A stretch of DNA of 64,000 bases from assembly GCA_002371465.1 (NCBI GenBank), contig DFIU01000015.1, positions 20,785 to 84,784 on the forward strand, read 5' to 3'. This stretch comes from Lachnospiraceae bacterium UBA3689 (GTDB taxonomy: Bacteria; Bacillota; Clostridia; Lachnospirales; Lachnospiraceae). The notes beneath the pieces are model-generated. The model had not been told where the DNA came from. It made no database searches and saw only the letters and a list, made by a program, of their open reading frames with translations. A program made the translations under genes and the position numbers. Shown piece after piece: positions 16,473-24,968 of the stretch. Numbering within the stretch: position 1 is the first letter of the stretch; each line of letters begins with the position of its first letter.

Positions 16473-16790
16473 TCAGTCCGCAAAGGCGTCCTTGACCTTA
16501 TCAACGGTGTCGCTGACCTTTTCCTTCGCGCCTTCAGCCGCGTCTTCGACGGTTTCCCTGACCTTGTCAGCAGCTTCCCGAACCTTGTCTGCCGGAGTCT
16601 TGTCTGTATCCTTGACGCCATCCTCGTCTTCAAAGTAGTCGTCAAAATCATCATCGAAGTCATCGTCAAAATCTTCCAGATAATCCGGTGTAAAGAAGCG
16701 GTACACTGCGTACGCAATGGCTGCAACTGCCGCTGCAATGCCGATTACCGCAAAGAACTTCAGAAGACTATTTCCTCTTTTCTGATCCAT
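16473..16790 (-). CDS. Small membrane protein with acidic and amphipathic segments
   Basis: A 105-residue protein with a short basic N-terminus, one membrane helix (about 10-32, FFAVIGIAAAVAAIAYAVYR), an Asp-rich stretch of DDFDD-like repeats (37-55), and an amphipathic C-terminal half with recurring KVREAADKVRE / KVSDTVDKVKD heptad-like units. The architecture recalls YtxH-type envelope stress proteins and apolipoprotein-like helices, but the match is by shape only. AGGAGG lies ahead of the ATG. It stands alone between pcrA and the methyltransferase gene. Confidence 0.8.
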   Translation of the reverse strand: MDQKRGNSLLKFFAVIGIAAAVAAIAYAVYRFFTPDYLEDFDDDFDDDFDDYFEDEDGVKDTDKTPADKVREAADKVRETVEDAAEGAKEKVSDTVDKVKDAFAD

Positions 16791-16920
16791 AGTAATTTCC
16801 TCCTCATCGTTCAGTTTCCTGAATACGTCCTGTCAGTTCATTCTCAGGGGAAGCGATCCCCTGAAAGATGGCTTTATTATAGCACGCGTCTTGTGCAATT
16901 TCCACCAAAATGCAATTCCC

Positions 16921-18336
16921 TCATCCAGTTCTTTTAAGGGAACAGACCAGTTCAACGTGTACGCTGTGCGGAAACATATCGACAAGCGTATATCGTTCAC
17001 ACTGCCAGCCGGCTTCCCGCATCACGGCCATATCCTGGACAAAGCTGGACGCCTTGCAGGATACATAGATCATATTTTGAACGTCGTATTGGAGCAGCTT
17101 TTTCAGCGTTTTGGGACGGATTCCCTCCCTTGGAGGATCCAGAATCAGATAATCCGGTTTTTCTTTGATGGAGGGAAGCATTTCCAGCACATCTCCGGAC
17201 AGAAATTCACAGTTTGTAATCCCATTCCGCCGGGCATTTTCTCTGGCCGCTCGGACAGCTTCAGGAATGAGCTCGATTCCATAAACCTTTGAGGCTGCAG
17301 GAGATACAATTTGGGCAATCGTTCCTGTCCCGCAATAAAGATCATAGAGGACAGGCTTGGATTCTGACCCACCCCGTTTCACCGCATCGGATATCTGTAT
17401 ATAGTCTCGAACTGTTTCATAGAGCTGTTCAGCTCCTTTTGAATTTGTCTGAAAGAAAGAGAATAAAGTAACCTTAAACTCAAGGCCCAGGAGCCGTTCG
17501 GTCATGCTGTCCCGGCCGAATATGCAGCGTACCCTCTCCGGCTTCAGAGCATCCGCAACCGAATCGTCATCAGCATCCCAGAATCCGGTCAGATGGCCCT
17601 TGAGCTGTTTTTCGCCCTCCAGCTTTTTCAGTCTCCCGGCCAGCTCTGAAAAATCGTGCTGCATCTGAGTGGAGTGGGCGAGCAGGACCAGAATTTCTCC
17701 TGTTGCCCGGGAACGGCGGATCAGAAGAAAGCGGAGATATCCTTCGTGGATTACCTTATTGTAAATGGGCAGCTTTTTTTCAAGGCAGTATGTTCTGACA
17801 CAGGTCAGAATGGCGGTCATATCCGGATGGACATTTTTACAGGAGTCAGCGTTTAAAACTGTATACCTGGTCTGCCTGCGGTGGAGTCCCAGCCTTAAGT
17901 CGCCGCCCTTCTCTTCGTTCCCAAAGGAGAAGTCCATTTTATTGCGAAAACCGAATTCTTCAGGACTGCCTTTGATTCCGTCATAGACGGTGTTCTCTTC
18001 CAGAAGCGGCTCCAGCAGCCGCCGGCACTGATCTTCCTTCATCTTTAGCTGATCCGCATAAGGGATTTTCTGATAGATACAGCCGCCGCACTCACCAAAA
18101 ATATCGCAGACAGCCTCTCTTGTTTCAAGGGGAGAGTCTTTTTCAATGCTGAGGAGAGTTCCTTCCACTTTTCCATGATATTTTCTGGATTCCCTGTAAT
18201 GAACCGTCTGGCCCGGAATGGTATTTTTTATCATTCCCTTTATTATACTGCCATCTTCTTTTTGAATCGTAAATCTTCCTTTATTTGGATAGTCGACCCG
18301 CTCAATCACGGCAATCCCTTCGGACTTCTTTCTCAT
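16921..18336 (-). CDS. 23S rRNA (uracil-5-)-methyltransferase, RlmD/RumA type
   Basis: A SAM-dependent enzyme of the TrmA/RumA family that makes 5-methyluridine in 23S rRNA or tRNA. It has a TRAM RNA-binding domain (1-65), then iron-sulfur cysteines Cys77, Cys83 and Cys86 (CDIFGECGGC), a SAM fold with YDLYCGTGTIAQ, the motif LDPPREGIRP, and the catalytic cysteine in YVSCKASS. It is 471 aa, full length. Which uridine it modifies cannot be read from sequence; B. subtilis-type RlmCD does two 23S sites. A shorter paralogue without TRAM lies at 27085. The multi-hairpin element at 18402 lies just upstream. Confidence 0.93.
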   Translation of the reverse strand: MRKKSEGIAVIERVDYPNKGRFTIQKEDGSIIKGMIKNTIPGQTVHYRESRKYHGKVEGTLLSIEKDSPLETREAVCDIFGECGGCIYQKIPYADQLKMKEDQCRRLLEPLLEENTVYDGIKGSPEEFGFRNKMDFSFGNEEKGGDLRLGLHRRQTRYTVLNADSCKNVHPDMTAILTCVRTYCLEKKLPIYNKVIHEGYLRFLLIRRSRATGEILVLLAHSTQMQHDFSELAGRLKKLEGEKQLKGHLTGFWDADDDSVADALKPERVRCIFGRDSMTERLLGLEFKVTLFSFFQTNSKGAEQLYETVRDYIQISDAVKRGGSESKPVLYDLYCGTGTIAQIVSPAASKVYGIELIPEAVRAARENARRNGITNCEFLSGDVLEMLPSIKEKPDYLILDPPREGIRPKTLKKLLQYDVQNMIYVSCKASSFVQDMAVMREAGWQCERYTLVDMFPHSVHVELVCSLKRTG

Positions 18337-18401
18337 CAGTCTCTCCTGCTTGCTTTTTGCCTGTTGCTTTTTTCTGATTCAGGCCTAATCTTACGATTTG
18401 G

Positions 18402-18569
18402 GTGTCAAAAGTGATTCCGCACAGTTTCGCTGCTTTGCAGCTCCCACTGTGCTCCCACATTCAGCACTCTCATGGCGCTTTCACTCCATTGCGCGCTTCA
18501 TGTGGGGCGTGTCATAAAGCCTTTCTCCCACCTGCATGCAGGCATGCGATGGGAGAAGGCTTTTGACAC
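18402..18569. repeat. 168-bp multi-hairpin element with inverted termini
   Basis: GTGTCAAAAG (18402-18411) and CTTTTGACAC (18560-18569) are exact inverted ends. Inside are three hairpins in a row: GCACAGT/ACTGTGC (18419-18452) enclosing GCTGC-TTT-GCAGC; CCCACAT/ATGTGGG (18454-18506); and a 19-bp imperfect stem, 18509-18530 with 18550-18569. The right end can thus pair either with the left end or with its own hairpin. No gene is seen. It could be a small non-autonomous mobile repeat or a structured RNA, upstream of both the methyltransferase (-) and pyk (+). Confidence 0.6.
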
Positions 18570-18673
18570 TTGAATCATCTTACGGAAAATCGCAGGAAAG
18601 GTCAAGGCGTGTTTGGGCGGCTATGGAGTGGCCGCTATAAAAAGGCTGCGCGTATGTCGGCAGACAGCTGTTG

Positions 18674-18702
18674 TTGATTGGCCTGTCCGTTTGCAGTATG
18701 AT
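18674..18702 (+). promoter_or_regulatory. Promoter of pyk
   Basis: TTGATT (18674-18679), a 17-base spacer and TATGAT (18697-18702). It lies 103 bases before the pyk start in otherwise empty sequence. Confidence 0.7.
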
Positions 18703-18804
18703 AATAATGCTTAAAATAAAGAATTAATATGGCTCTCAGAAGGCTCACGAAGGATCTTTCAGGCGGGTCAACGGGCAGGGAAATGCAGAAAGGACTTTAA
18801 CAAT

Positions 18805-20238
18805 ATGAGGAAAACAAAAATTATCTGTACGATAGGACCGGCCAGTCAGTCGGAAGAAATTCTCAGACAAATGGTACAGGCCGGCATGAATGTAGCCCGG
18901 CTTAATTTCTCTCACGATACTCATGAAGCTCATCTGAAAAAAATCAAGCTGCTTCAAAAGGTGCGGGAAGACCTGCATGTTCCGCTGGCCATCATGCTGG
19001 ATACCAAGGGACCGGAATTCAGAACCGGTGTTTTCAAAAAGCACAGGGCGGTCCTGAAAGAAGGGCAGCAGTTTATCTTTACGATGGATGATATTGAAGG
19101 GGACGAAACAAGGGTTTCCGTCAATTATAAGAATATGATCCGGGAACTGAGGGCAGGAGACCGTATTCTGGTATGCAACGGGCTTGTGGTCTGCGATGTT
19201 ACAGAAATTAAAGGCAACGATATTATCACGAGAGTGGTCGCGGGCGGAGAAGTCGGGGACCACAAGAGTATGAATTTTCCGGGCAAGGTGCTGAAAAACG
19301 CTTATCTGAGCGAGCAGGATAAGCAGGATCTGCTGTTTGGGATTCAGAACGAAGTGGATTTTGTCGCCGCCTCTTTTGTATCATCAAAGGAAGACGCCAG
19401 GTCGCTCCGGGACTTTCTTGACGCAAACGGCGGGGAAGATATCGATATTATCGCGAAGATCGAGAACCGCTCCGGCGTTGACAACATCGACTCGATCTGT
19501 GAAGTTGTGGATGGCATTATGGTGGCAAGAGGGGATCTTGGGGTTGAGATTCCCCAGATGGAAGTGCCGGCTGTGCAGAAGGAAATTGTAGAGAAGTGCC
19601 GGCTGCTCGGAAAAAGGGTAATTATTGCAACGGAGATGCTGGAATCCATGATCCATAATATCCGTCCGACCCGAGCGGAAATCTCGGATGTGGCAAATGC
19701 GGTCTATGATGGGGCATCTGCCATTATGCTGTCCGGAGAATCTGCTGCCGGTGAGCATCCGGTGGAGGCGGTTCGTACCATGGCGGAGGATGCGGAATAT
19801 ACGGAGAAGCACATTCACTATGAAAACCGCTTTAAAAATCAGGAGTTCCGAATTAAGAATACTACAGATGCGATTTCGCACGCGGTCTGCTCCATGGCGA
19901 TCGATGTTCATGCCAAGGGCATTGTCGTTTCTTCCGTCAGCGGGAAAACGGTCCGCATGGTCAGCCGTTTCCGCTGTCCCGTGCAGATTATCGGAATGAC
20001 CACTTCTCCCAGAGCTTACAGGAAACTTGCCCTGAGCTGGGGTGTACTCCCGATCCTCTGCGAGAAGGTTGATTCGCTGGATGTTCTCTTTTATCATGCG
20101 CTGCAGGCATCGATTCAGATTCTGAACCTGCAGATCGGAGACAATATCGTCATGACCGGCGGAAGCATCGGTTTTGCCGGAAGTACGAACCAGATCAAAG
20201 TGGAGACGATTCAGAAGCTTCCGGCAGGTAATTTTTGA
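18805..20238 (+). CDS. pyk: Pyruvate kinase
   Basis: Last step of glycolysis: phosphoenolpyruvate plus ADP gives pyruvate plus ATP. The start RKTKIICTIGPAS, NVARLNFSHD, the metal and PEP site MVARGDLGVEIP (near residue 240) and ATEMLESM are all present. The product is 477 aa, so it lacks the extra C-terminal PEP-utiliser-like domain found in Bacillus pyruvate kinases. The C-terminal domain (from about 350) would hold the effector site. Transcribed alone from its own promoter and closed by a hairpin that reaches into the convergent gene. Confidence 0.97.
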   Translation: MRKTKIICTIGPASQSEEILRQMVQAGMNVARLNFSHDTHEAHLKKIKLLQKVREDLHVPLAIMLDTKGPEFRTGVFKKHRAVLKEGQQFIFTMDDIEGDETRVSVNYKNMIRELRAGDRILVCNGLVVCDVTEIKGNDIITRVVAGGEVGDHKSMNFPGKVLKNAYLSEQDKQDLLFGIQNEVDFVAASFVSSKEDARSLRDFLDANGGEDIDIIAKIENRSGVDNIDSICEVVDGIMVARGDLGVEIPQMEVPAVQKEIVEKCRLLGKRVIIATEMLESMIHNIRPTRAEISDVANAVYDGASAIMLSGESAAGEHPVEAVRTMAEDAEYTEKHIHYENRFKNQEFRIKNTTDAISHAVCSMAIDVHAKGIVVSSVSGKTVRMVSRFRCPVQIIGMTTSPRAYRKLALSWGVLPILCEKVDSLDVLFYHALQASIQILNLQIGDNIVMTGGSIGFAGSTNQIKVETIQKLPAGNF

Positions 20239-20240
20239 GT

Positions 20241-20266
20241 TGGAGGGAGTCAGCCGACTCCCTCCA
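20241..20266. terminator. Hairpin between pyk and the amidase gene
   Basis: A perfect 11-bp stem TGGAGGGAGTC/GACTCCCTCCA with an AGCC loop. There is no strong T run on either strand. One arm and the loop cover the last codons and stop of the convergent amidase gene, so the sequence is both coding and structural. Confidence 0.65.
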
Positions 20267-21425
20267 GTCCTTTCGTCGGTTCGGGCGTCACGTCAGGAGA
20301 GACCGCGGGGTCAAAGGCTGCCGCGTCGGCAGAAGGGTTTGAGGAAGGAACGGCGGATGTGTCGGTCTTGGGCTGTGCGGTAGCGGGCAGTCCAAAATAA
20401 GCGTTGCAGCCCGCCGTAATTCCCTCCGCGATAGCGGCCTGGGGAGCGTCTGAATGATCCGAGGCGCGGTCGCCGACCTCCAGATCGATCGTGGCGATGG
20501 TCGAATAAGAGGTCTGCGTCAGATCCTGTTCGAGAGAACCGTTTTCCCAGATCCTGATGCCGGCGGAAGACAGGCCGGAAATGATCTGCTTTCCGAGGCT
20601 GTCATCCGCCTGATAGGTCGAGGCAACCGGTTCCATGGAAAGATAGGAATCGACCTTGGGCGGAGACATATAGAAGGCGCCTTTATCGCTCTCCGTGGAA
20701 TCGTAGTGCAGGGAGATGTGGATGTCCGCATAGTTGTTTGCCAGCAGTGTTCTGGCGATGTTGTCAAGCTGAACGTCGTCACTTTCCCGGATCATCAGGA
20801 CGTTGTATCCCTCTGCCAGAAGCCGGTCTTTGACTTTCAGGGCAAGGGAGAGGGTCGCGGTGCGTTCCTCCGTTCCGTCCAGAAGGGTCGTGCCGGAAGC
20901 GACTGCCATAGCGGTCGTGGATCCGGCTGCTGTGGAACCTCCGGTGACTTTCGCGCTTCCATCCGGATGACAGAGGGTGCGGACACTCTCGCCCCCACTG
21001 GTTCCGTGACCGGCATTGACACAGACCGTTTTGCCCTTGGAGACACTCGGAGCTGCCGTATAAAAAACAGCGGTTCCGGAATTGATTTTGGAATTTTGAC
21101 CGTACTGCCAGTTCGGATCAAAGGAAACCGGGCGGCTGGTTACGACATCCGGAACGGGTGTCGGAGTCGGATCTGCGGTCGGCGCGGGCGCGGCAGGAGC
21201 CGGATCGGACGGAACGGATCTGTTTTCGGAGACAGAAGCATTTTCCGAAACGGCATTTTCAGAAAGCGCCGCCGGAAGGGAAGATACGTCGTTCCCTGAC
21301 AGAGCGGAAGATTCCTCCGATACGGACACTGTCGGCTTTTCTGCGGATTTGCCGCACCCGGACAGGCAGGTTGCGGTCATACAGGCTGCTGTCAGCAGGA
21401 TGGATACTTGCTTTGAACGTTTCAA
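20250..21425 (-). CDS. N-acetylmuramoyl-L-alanine amidase lipoprotein
   Basis: A zinc amidase (Amidase_3) that cuts the bond between muramic acid and the stem peptide. The lipoprotein signal has lipobox LSGC (Cys24). A long Ser/Ala/Pro/Thr linker (to about 100) crosses the wall. The catalytic domain has VCVNAGHG (first His ligand), a Glu in LDGTEERTATLSLALKVKD, and ISLHYDS (second His ligand); DLEVGD supplies the likely catalytic Glu. After the domain comes another low-complexity Pro/Ser/Asp tail. The insert between the first His and the Glu (SGGESVRTLCHPDG) is longer than in sporulation amidases. It probably acts in wall turnover or cell separation. Confidence 0.88.
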   Translation of the reverse strand: MKRSKQVSILLTAACMTATCLSGCGKSAEKPTVSVSEESSALSGNDVSSLPAALSENAVSENASVSENRSVPSDPAPAAPAPTADPTPTPVPDVVTSRPVSFDPNWQYGQNSKINSGTAVFYTAAPSVSKGKTVCVNAGHGTSGGESVRTLCHPDGSAKVTGGSTAAGSTTAMAVASGTTLLDGTEERTATLSLALKVKDRLLAEGYNVLMIRESDDVQLDNIARTLLANNYADIHISLHYDSTESDKGAFYMSPPKVDSYLSMEPVASTYQADDSLGKQIISGLSSAGIRIWENGSLEQDLTQTSYSTIATIDLEVGDRASDHSDAPQAAIAEGITAGCNAYFGLPATAQPKTDTSAVPSSNPSADAAAFDPAVSPDVTPEPTKGLEGVG

Positions 21426-21555
21426 ATGGACCTCCTTTTGCTTGCGTCATGGTTTCAGGAAGGTTACGGACTCATCTTAGTACGAACTTTGATTGAGTAC
21501 AAGTTCGGAAAAGTGTAAAATGCAAAAAGACAGGAAGGGCAATGGATCAGCCTGT

Positions 21556-22122
21556 ATGGATAAAAGGATTAAGCAGATAGATAACAGGATCAGAAGAATC
21601 AGGCGGGACAAGGTTTATGAAGGCTCCGTTTTTGATTTTTATCAGGATACCATGCAGCTGCCGGACGGAAATCTTGAAAAATGGGATTTTGTCGCTCACA
21701 GACGTGTCGGAGGGGCCTGTGTCGTTCCGGTCCTTTCGGATGGCTCCATCCTTTTAATTCGGCAGTTTCGCCCTGCGGTAGATCGGGTGACTCTGGAACT
21801 GCCTGCCGGGGCAAGGGATAAAGCCAGCGAGCGCCCCTATGATGCTGCGATTCGGGAACTGAGGGAAGAGACCGGATACAGCTCCAGTGATGTTCAGCCG
21901 CTCATTCGACTTCAGACCGCTACCTCCTGGAGCAATGAGGAGACGGATGTCTATCTGGCAAAAAATTGCAGGCGGGAGGGCGAGCAGAACCTGGATGAGG
22001 CGGAAGATATTGAAGTCATCTCTTATCCGCTTAAGAAGCTGCTGGCAATGATCTATAGCGGAGAGATCCGGGACGCTAAGACCGTTGCAGGAATCTTAGC
22101 TTATGCGGCAGCTGACCTGTGA
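21556..22122 (+). CDS. Nudix hydrolase (ADP-ribose pyrophosphatase-like)
   Basis: Hydrolyses nucleoside diphosphate compounds, most likely ADP-ribose or ADP-sugars. The Nudix box is GARDKASERPYDAAIRELRE followed by ETGY (about residues 91-115), binding the metals. LLIRQFRPAVDRVTLELPAG upstream is typical of ADP-ribose pyrophosphatases. The start is uncertain: the frame is open from a TTG at 21493, with ATGs at 21520 and 21556. The last is chosen because it gives the usual 45 residues before the first core strand; no start has an ideally spaced ribosome site. It runs divergently from the amidase gene. Confidence 0.9.
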   Translation: MDKRIKQIDNRIRRIRRDKVYEGSVFDFYQDTMQLPDGNLEKWDFVAHRRVGGACVVPVLSDGSILLIRQFRPAVDRVTLELPAGARDKASERPYDAAIRELREETGYSSSDVQPLIRLQTATSWSNEETDVYLAKNCRREGEQNLDEAEDIEVISYPLKKLLAMIYSGEIRDAKTVAGILAYAAADL

Positions 22123-22202
22123 AGCGTGAAAAGTCTTATAGATTTGTAATTGATGGAAAAGGTTTGTGGTTTGCAGACTTCTGCCTTGAGAAGTGGCTGC
22201 AG

Positions 22203-22230
22203 TTGACATTTATTTTCCCATCATTATAAT
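22203..22230 (+). promoter_or_regulatory. Promoter of the flavodoxin gene
   Basis: Consensus TTGACA (22203-22208), a 16-base spacer and consensus TATAAT (22225-22230). One of the strongest promoters in the window. The leader contains a GC-rich inverted repeat near 22270. Confidence 0.8.
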
Positions 22231-22318
22231 TGGATTGTGAACAATTTGAATCAAACTTGGCAGGATACCGCCGCAGGGGCGGCAGCTGCCGGACCTATTG
22301 ATAAGCAGGAGGACTTTT

Positions 22319-22708
22319 ATGTCAGCAACAGTCAGATATTATTCCAGATCAGGAAATACAAAGAAACTTGCGGAGGCAATCGCAGAGGGAGCGGGTGTAA
22401 AGGCTGTCAGTACGGATGCCGCGGATGCAGCAATCAAAGAGCCGGTCGACATTTTATTTATCGGCGGAGCGCTCTATGCCTATGGTATCGATAAGAACCT
22501 GAAACAGTACCTGGATGGGCTCGATGGCAGCAAGGTCAAAAAGGCTGTCGTATTTTCAACGTCCTGGCTTTCCAAGCACGCTCTGGATGTGATTAAAAAG
22601 AGCCTGGAGGAAAAGGGCATTGCCGTTGACAGCAGAACCTGCTATGTCAAGAGCAATGCGGTTGAAAAGAGCCTGGAGCAGGCGAAGGCATTTGCAGCCT
22701 CTTTCTGA
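22319..22708 (+). CDS. Flavodoxin-like protein
   Basis: A 129-residue protein with a flavodoxin fold. The FMN phosphate loop is YYSRSGNTKKLAEAI (residues 7-21), followed by DILFIGGALYAYGIDKNLKQ and VVFSTSW, which contact the isoalloxazine. It would act as a small cytoplasmic electron carrier. The start at 22319 follows AGGAGG (22307-22312) by 6 bases; the upstream open frame is ignored. It is shorter than classical flavodoxins (about 140 aa). The strong promoter upstream suggests good expression. The following gene is 31 bases downstream and may be cotranscribed. Confidence 0.88.
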   Translation: MSATVRYYSRSGNTKKLAEAIAEGAGVKAVSTDAADAAIKEPVDILFIGGALYAYGIDKNLKQYLDGLDGSKVKKAVVFSTSWLSKHALDVIKKSLEEKGIAVDSRTCYVKSNAVEKSLEQAKAFAASF

Positions 22709-22739
22709 TCGGACTTTTCAATGTTAAGGAGAGGAAATC

Positions 22740-23408
22740 ATGGCGAAGGACCGTTTCCGGATCGATTTTTCGACCAGGGACTATGAAAATCCCTGGGAAG
22801 TGTATGAGACCTACTGCACGACCGGCGAGTTTGCCAAGCTGGGAAAACGCGGCTATGTGCGCCACTGCGGTCCGACAGCCATGACCAATCTGATCCTGAC
22901 GCTTAAAAAGCGGGAAGCAAAGGGGGATTTGTTTTTTAGTGGAGCAAATGGTGGCATACAGCAACGCGATCTCCTCAGGCAGCCCATAAATGAGCTCTTT
23001 GAGGAAATTGCAGCGACCGGGCAGCGCATGCTGGTCTTTGCCAATATGGACCTCTTTGGGAGGCTGGGCGGAACATCGGATATCCTGGCCGGGCTTTACC
23101 TGCGGCGGCTTTTGAATAAGTACCGGTTAAATGCCCGAGTGAAGGGGCATTTTCCCCTGACAGAACATAGAGTCAGATCAGCTGTGGAGCGGGGAAGCCT
23201 GCTCTATCTGGAACTTCATCGCCATCCCCGCTACCAGAACCACCATTTGATCTGCTATACGGCTGAGGAGGTCTTTCTGCCGGGCAGCAGCAAAGAGGTG
23301 GGCTTTTATTTGAAATGCGCGGACGGTTGGGGGAAGCAGCCGGTCTATCTGACCGTTTCCGACATGCTGCCGGGAAGTTCCTTCATTGAAGTTGAATATT
23401 CAAAATAA
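22740..23408 (+). CDS. Putative C39-like cysteine peptidase
   Basis: A 222-residue protein that I do not recognise as a named family. RHCGPTAMTNLILTL (about 41-55) looks like the nucleophile helix of papain/C39 enzymes (Cys followed by Gly-Pro-Thr). A His in RYQNHHLICYTAEEV (about 163-177) and an Asp/Gly-Trp in KCADGWGKQPVYLTV (about 192-206) stand where the catalytic His and Asp/Asn would be. There is no signal peptide, so it would be cytoplasmic. AAGGAGAGG precedes the ATG. Activity is inferred from motif order only. Confidence 0.75.
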   Translation: MAKDRFRIDFSTRDYENPWEVYETYCTTGEFAKLGKRGYVRHCGPTAMTNLILTLKKREAKGDLFFSGANGGIQQRDLLRQPINELFEEIAATGQRMLVFANMDLFGRLGGTSDILAGLYLRRLLNKYRLNARVKGHFPLTEHRVRSAVERGSLLYLELHRHPRYQNHHLICYTAEEVFLPGSSKEVGFYLKCADGWGKQPVYLTVSDMLPGSSFIEVEYSK

Positions 23409-23510
23409 GAGGACTGCCCATTTTCAGCGTATCAGTAGTGTGGTTGATCCAACGTTTCATTATTAAAATTTAGACAAGTATTACAGCGGGGAAGACAACA
23501 GGAAAGTAGT

Positions 23511-24281
23511 ATGCTGAATCAGTTTTCAAGAACAGAACTAATTTTTGGGGAAGAGGCAATCAAGCGCCTGCAGGGGGCGAGAGTTGCGGTTTTTGGAATC
23601 GGCGGCGTGGGCGGCTATGTCTGCGAGGCCCTTGCCAGATCCGGAGTCGGAGCCTTCGACCTGATCGATGATGATGTAGTCTGCCTGACCAATCTGAATC
23701 GGCAGCTGATCGCAACCCGGAAGACGGTTGGAAAATATAAAGCGGATATGATGGCGGACCGCCTGCATGAAATCAATCCCAAGATTGAAATTACCATCCA
23801 TAAGGATTTCTTCCTTCCGGAAACGGCGGATCAATACGATTTTTCCAACTATGATTATGTGGTCGACGCGATCGACACCGTAACGGGAAAGATTGAAATT
23901 ATCATGCAGTGCAAGAAGCTGGGGATTCCGGTTATCAGCTGTATGGGCTGCGGCAACCGGATGGACCCCACCCGGCTCATCTGTACCGATATCTATAAGA
24001 CGACCATGGACCCGCTCGCCAAGGTTATGCGGCGGGAACTGCGAAAGCGCCATGTGAATCGCTTAAAGGTGGTCTATTCCACGGAGAAGCCGACGAGACC
24101 GCTCGACGATATGGCAAACAGCTGCCGTTATAACTGCATCTGTCCCCCCAATGCCAAGCACAAATGTACGGAGCGGCGGGATATACCGGGCAGTACCGCC
24201 TTTGTTCCGCCTGTCGCCGGCATCATTATCGCCAGTGAGATCGTCCGCGATCTGACCGGCATACAGCCGCCAAAGGGCTAA
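23511..24281 (+). CDS. tcdA: tRNA threonylcarbamoyladenosine dehydratase (TcdA)
   Basis: A ThiF/E1-like ATPase that cyclises t6A at tRNA position 37 to ct6A. The nucleotide-binding motif VAVFGIGGVGGYVCEALARS is at residues 26-45, LIDDDVVCLTNLNRQ holds the adenylation residues, and VVDAIDTVTGKIEII is typical of TcdA/CsdL. It is 256 aa, family-typical. In the C-terminal part a Cys cluster (CRYNCICPPNAKHKC) is present; such cysteines may bind a metal. In other bacteria the partner is a cysteine desulfurase system, which is not encoded nearby. Confidence 0.92.
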   Translation: MLNQFSRTELIFGEEAIKRLQGARVAVFGIGGVGGYVCEALARSGVGAFDLIDDDVVCLTNLNRQLIATRKTVGKYKADMMADRLHEINPKIEITIHKDFFLPETADQYDFSNYDYVVDAIDTVTGKIEIIMQCKKLGIPVISCMGCGNRMDPTRLICTDIYKTTMDPLAKVMRRELRKRHVNRLKVVYSTEKPTRPLDDMANSCRYNCICPPNAKHKCTERRDIPGSTAFVPPVAGIIIASEIVRDLTGIQPPKG

Positions 24282-24338
24282 GCGCGGGAGTGCTTGTATA
24301 GCGCAGCGGATGATTTTGACGGGTTATAGAGAAGGAAC

Positions 24339-24932
24339 ATGCAGATACGAAAACTTACCATGGACCAAATGGAGTCCATTTACCAAACTGATATGCAGGA
24401 GGCATTTCCTCCGGCAGAGCTGAAACCCTGGAAACGGATTTGCCAAATGGCGGAGCGGGGAGTCTATACCGGATATGGATTATACGAAGAGGATCCTCTT
24501 AAGGCTCAGAAGCTGGGTCGGAATCTGCGTGCCTATGGTTTTTTTGTGCGCTGCCCCGGGACGGGCGATCTGCTGCTTGACTATCTGTCGGTCCCCAAAT
24601 CTTACCGGGGAGAGGGCTACGGGAGCCAATTTCTGTCATATCTGCCTGACCTGATCGGGGACAGCCGCTGTCTTTTGTTTGAAATCGAAGATCCGGACTG
24701 TACGGATGATCCGGATGTGAGAAAGACGCGGCTTAAGCGGCAGCATTTTTATCTGAAGAATGGGATCCGGGCGACAAATGCCAGGTCACAGGTCTTTGGT
24801 GTTGATTACCGGATCCTGCAGTATACGCCGGACCAGCCCCTTTCCGAGGCAGAAGTTATGACAGCCCTCACGGAGGTCTATCATACCATGTTCCCGGAGG
24901 TCTGGTTCGGAAAGCAGGTCTATATTCTATAG
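24339..24932 (+). CDS. GNAT family acetyltransferase
   Basis: A 197-residue N-acetyltransferase of unknown substrate. Acetyl-CoA-binding motif A is DYLSVPKSYRGEGYGSQFLS (about residues 84-103), with the R-G-x-G-Y-G pyrophosphate loop. A final motif with a Tyr (FYLKNGIRATNARSQVFGVD) completes the fold. GAAGGA lies just before the ATG. It runs 57 bases after tcdA and may share a transcript. The N-terminal MTMDQMESIYQ-like segment is usual for small-molecule GNATs. Confidence 0.88.
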   Translation: MQIRKLTMDQMESIYQTDMQEAFPPAELKPWKRICQMAERGVYTGYGLYEEDPLKAQKLGRNLRAYGFFVRCPGTGDLLLDYLSVPKSYRGEGYGSQFLSYLPDLIGDSRCLLFEIEDPDCTDDPDVRKTRLKRQHFYLKNGIRATNARSQVFGVDYRILQYTPDQPLSEAEVMTALTEVYHTMFPEVWFGKQVYIL

Positions 24933-24968
24933 ACGGGCAGGGAAAAGGAAGATCTGTCATGCGGGCGG

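Noticed and set aside
18402..18569. The multi-hairpin element as a plain bidirectional terminator
   Set aside because: No T run follows any of its stems on either strand, and it lies between gene starts rather than gene ends.
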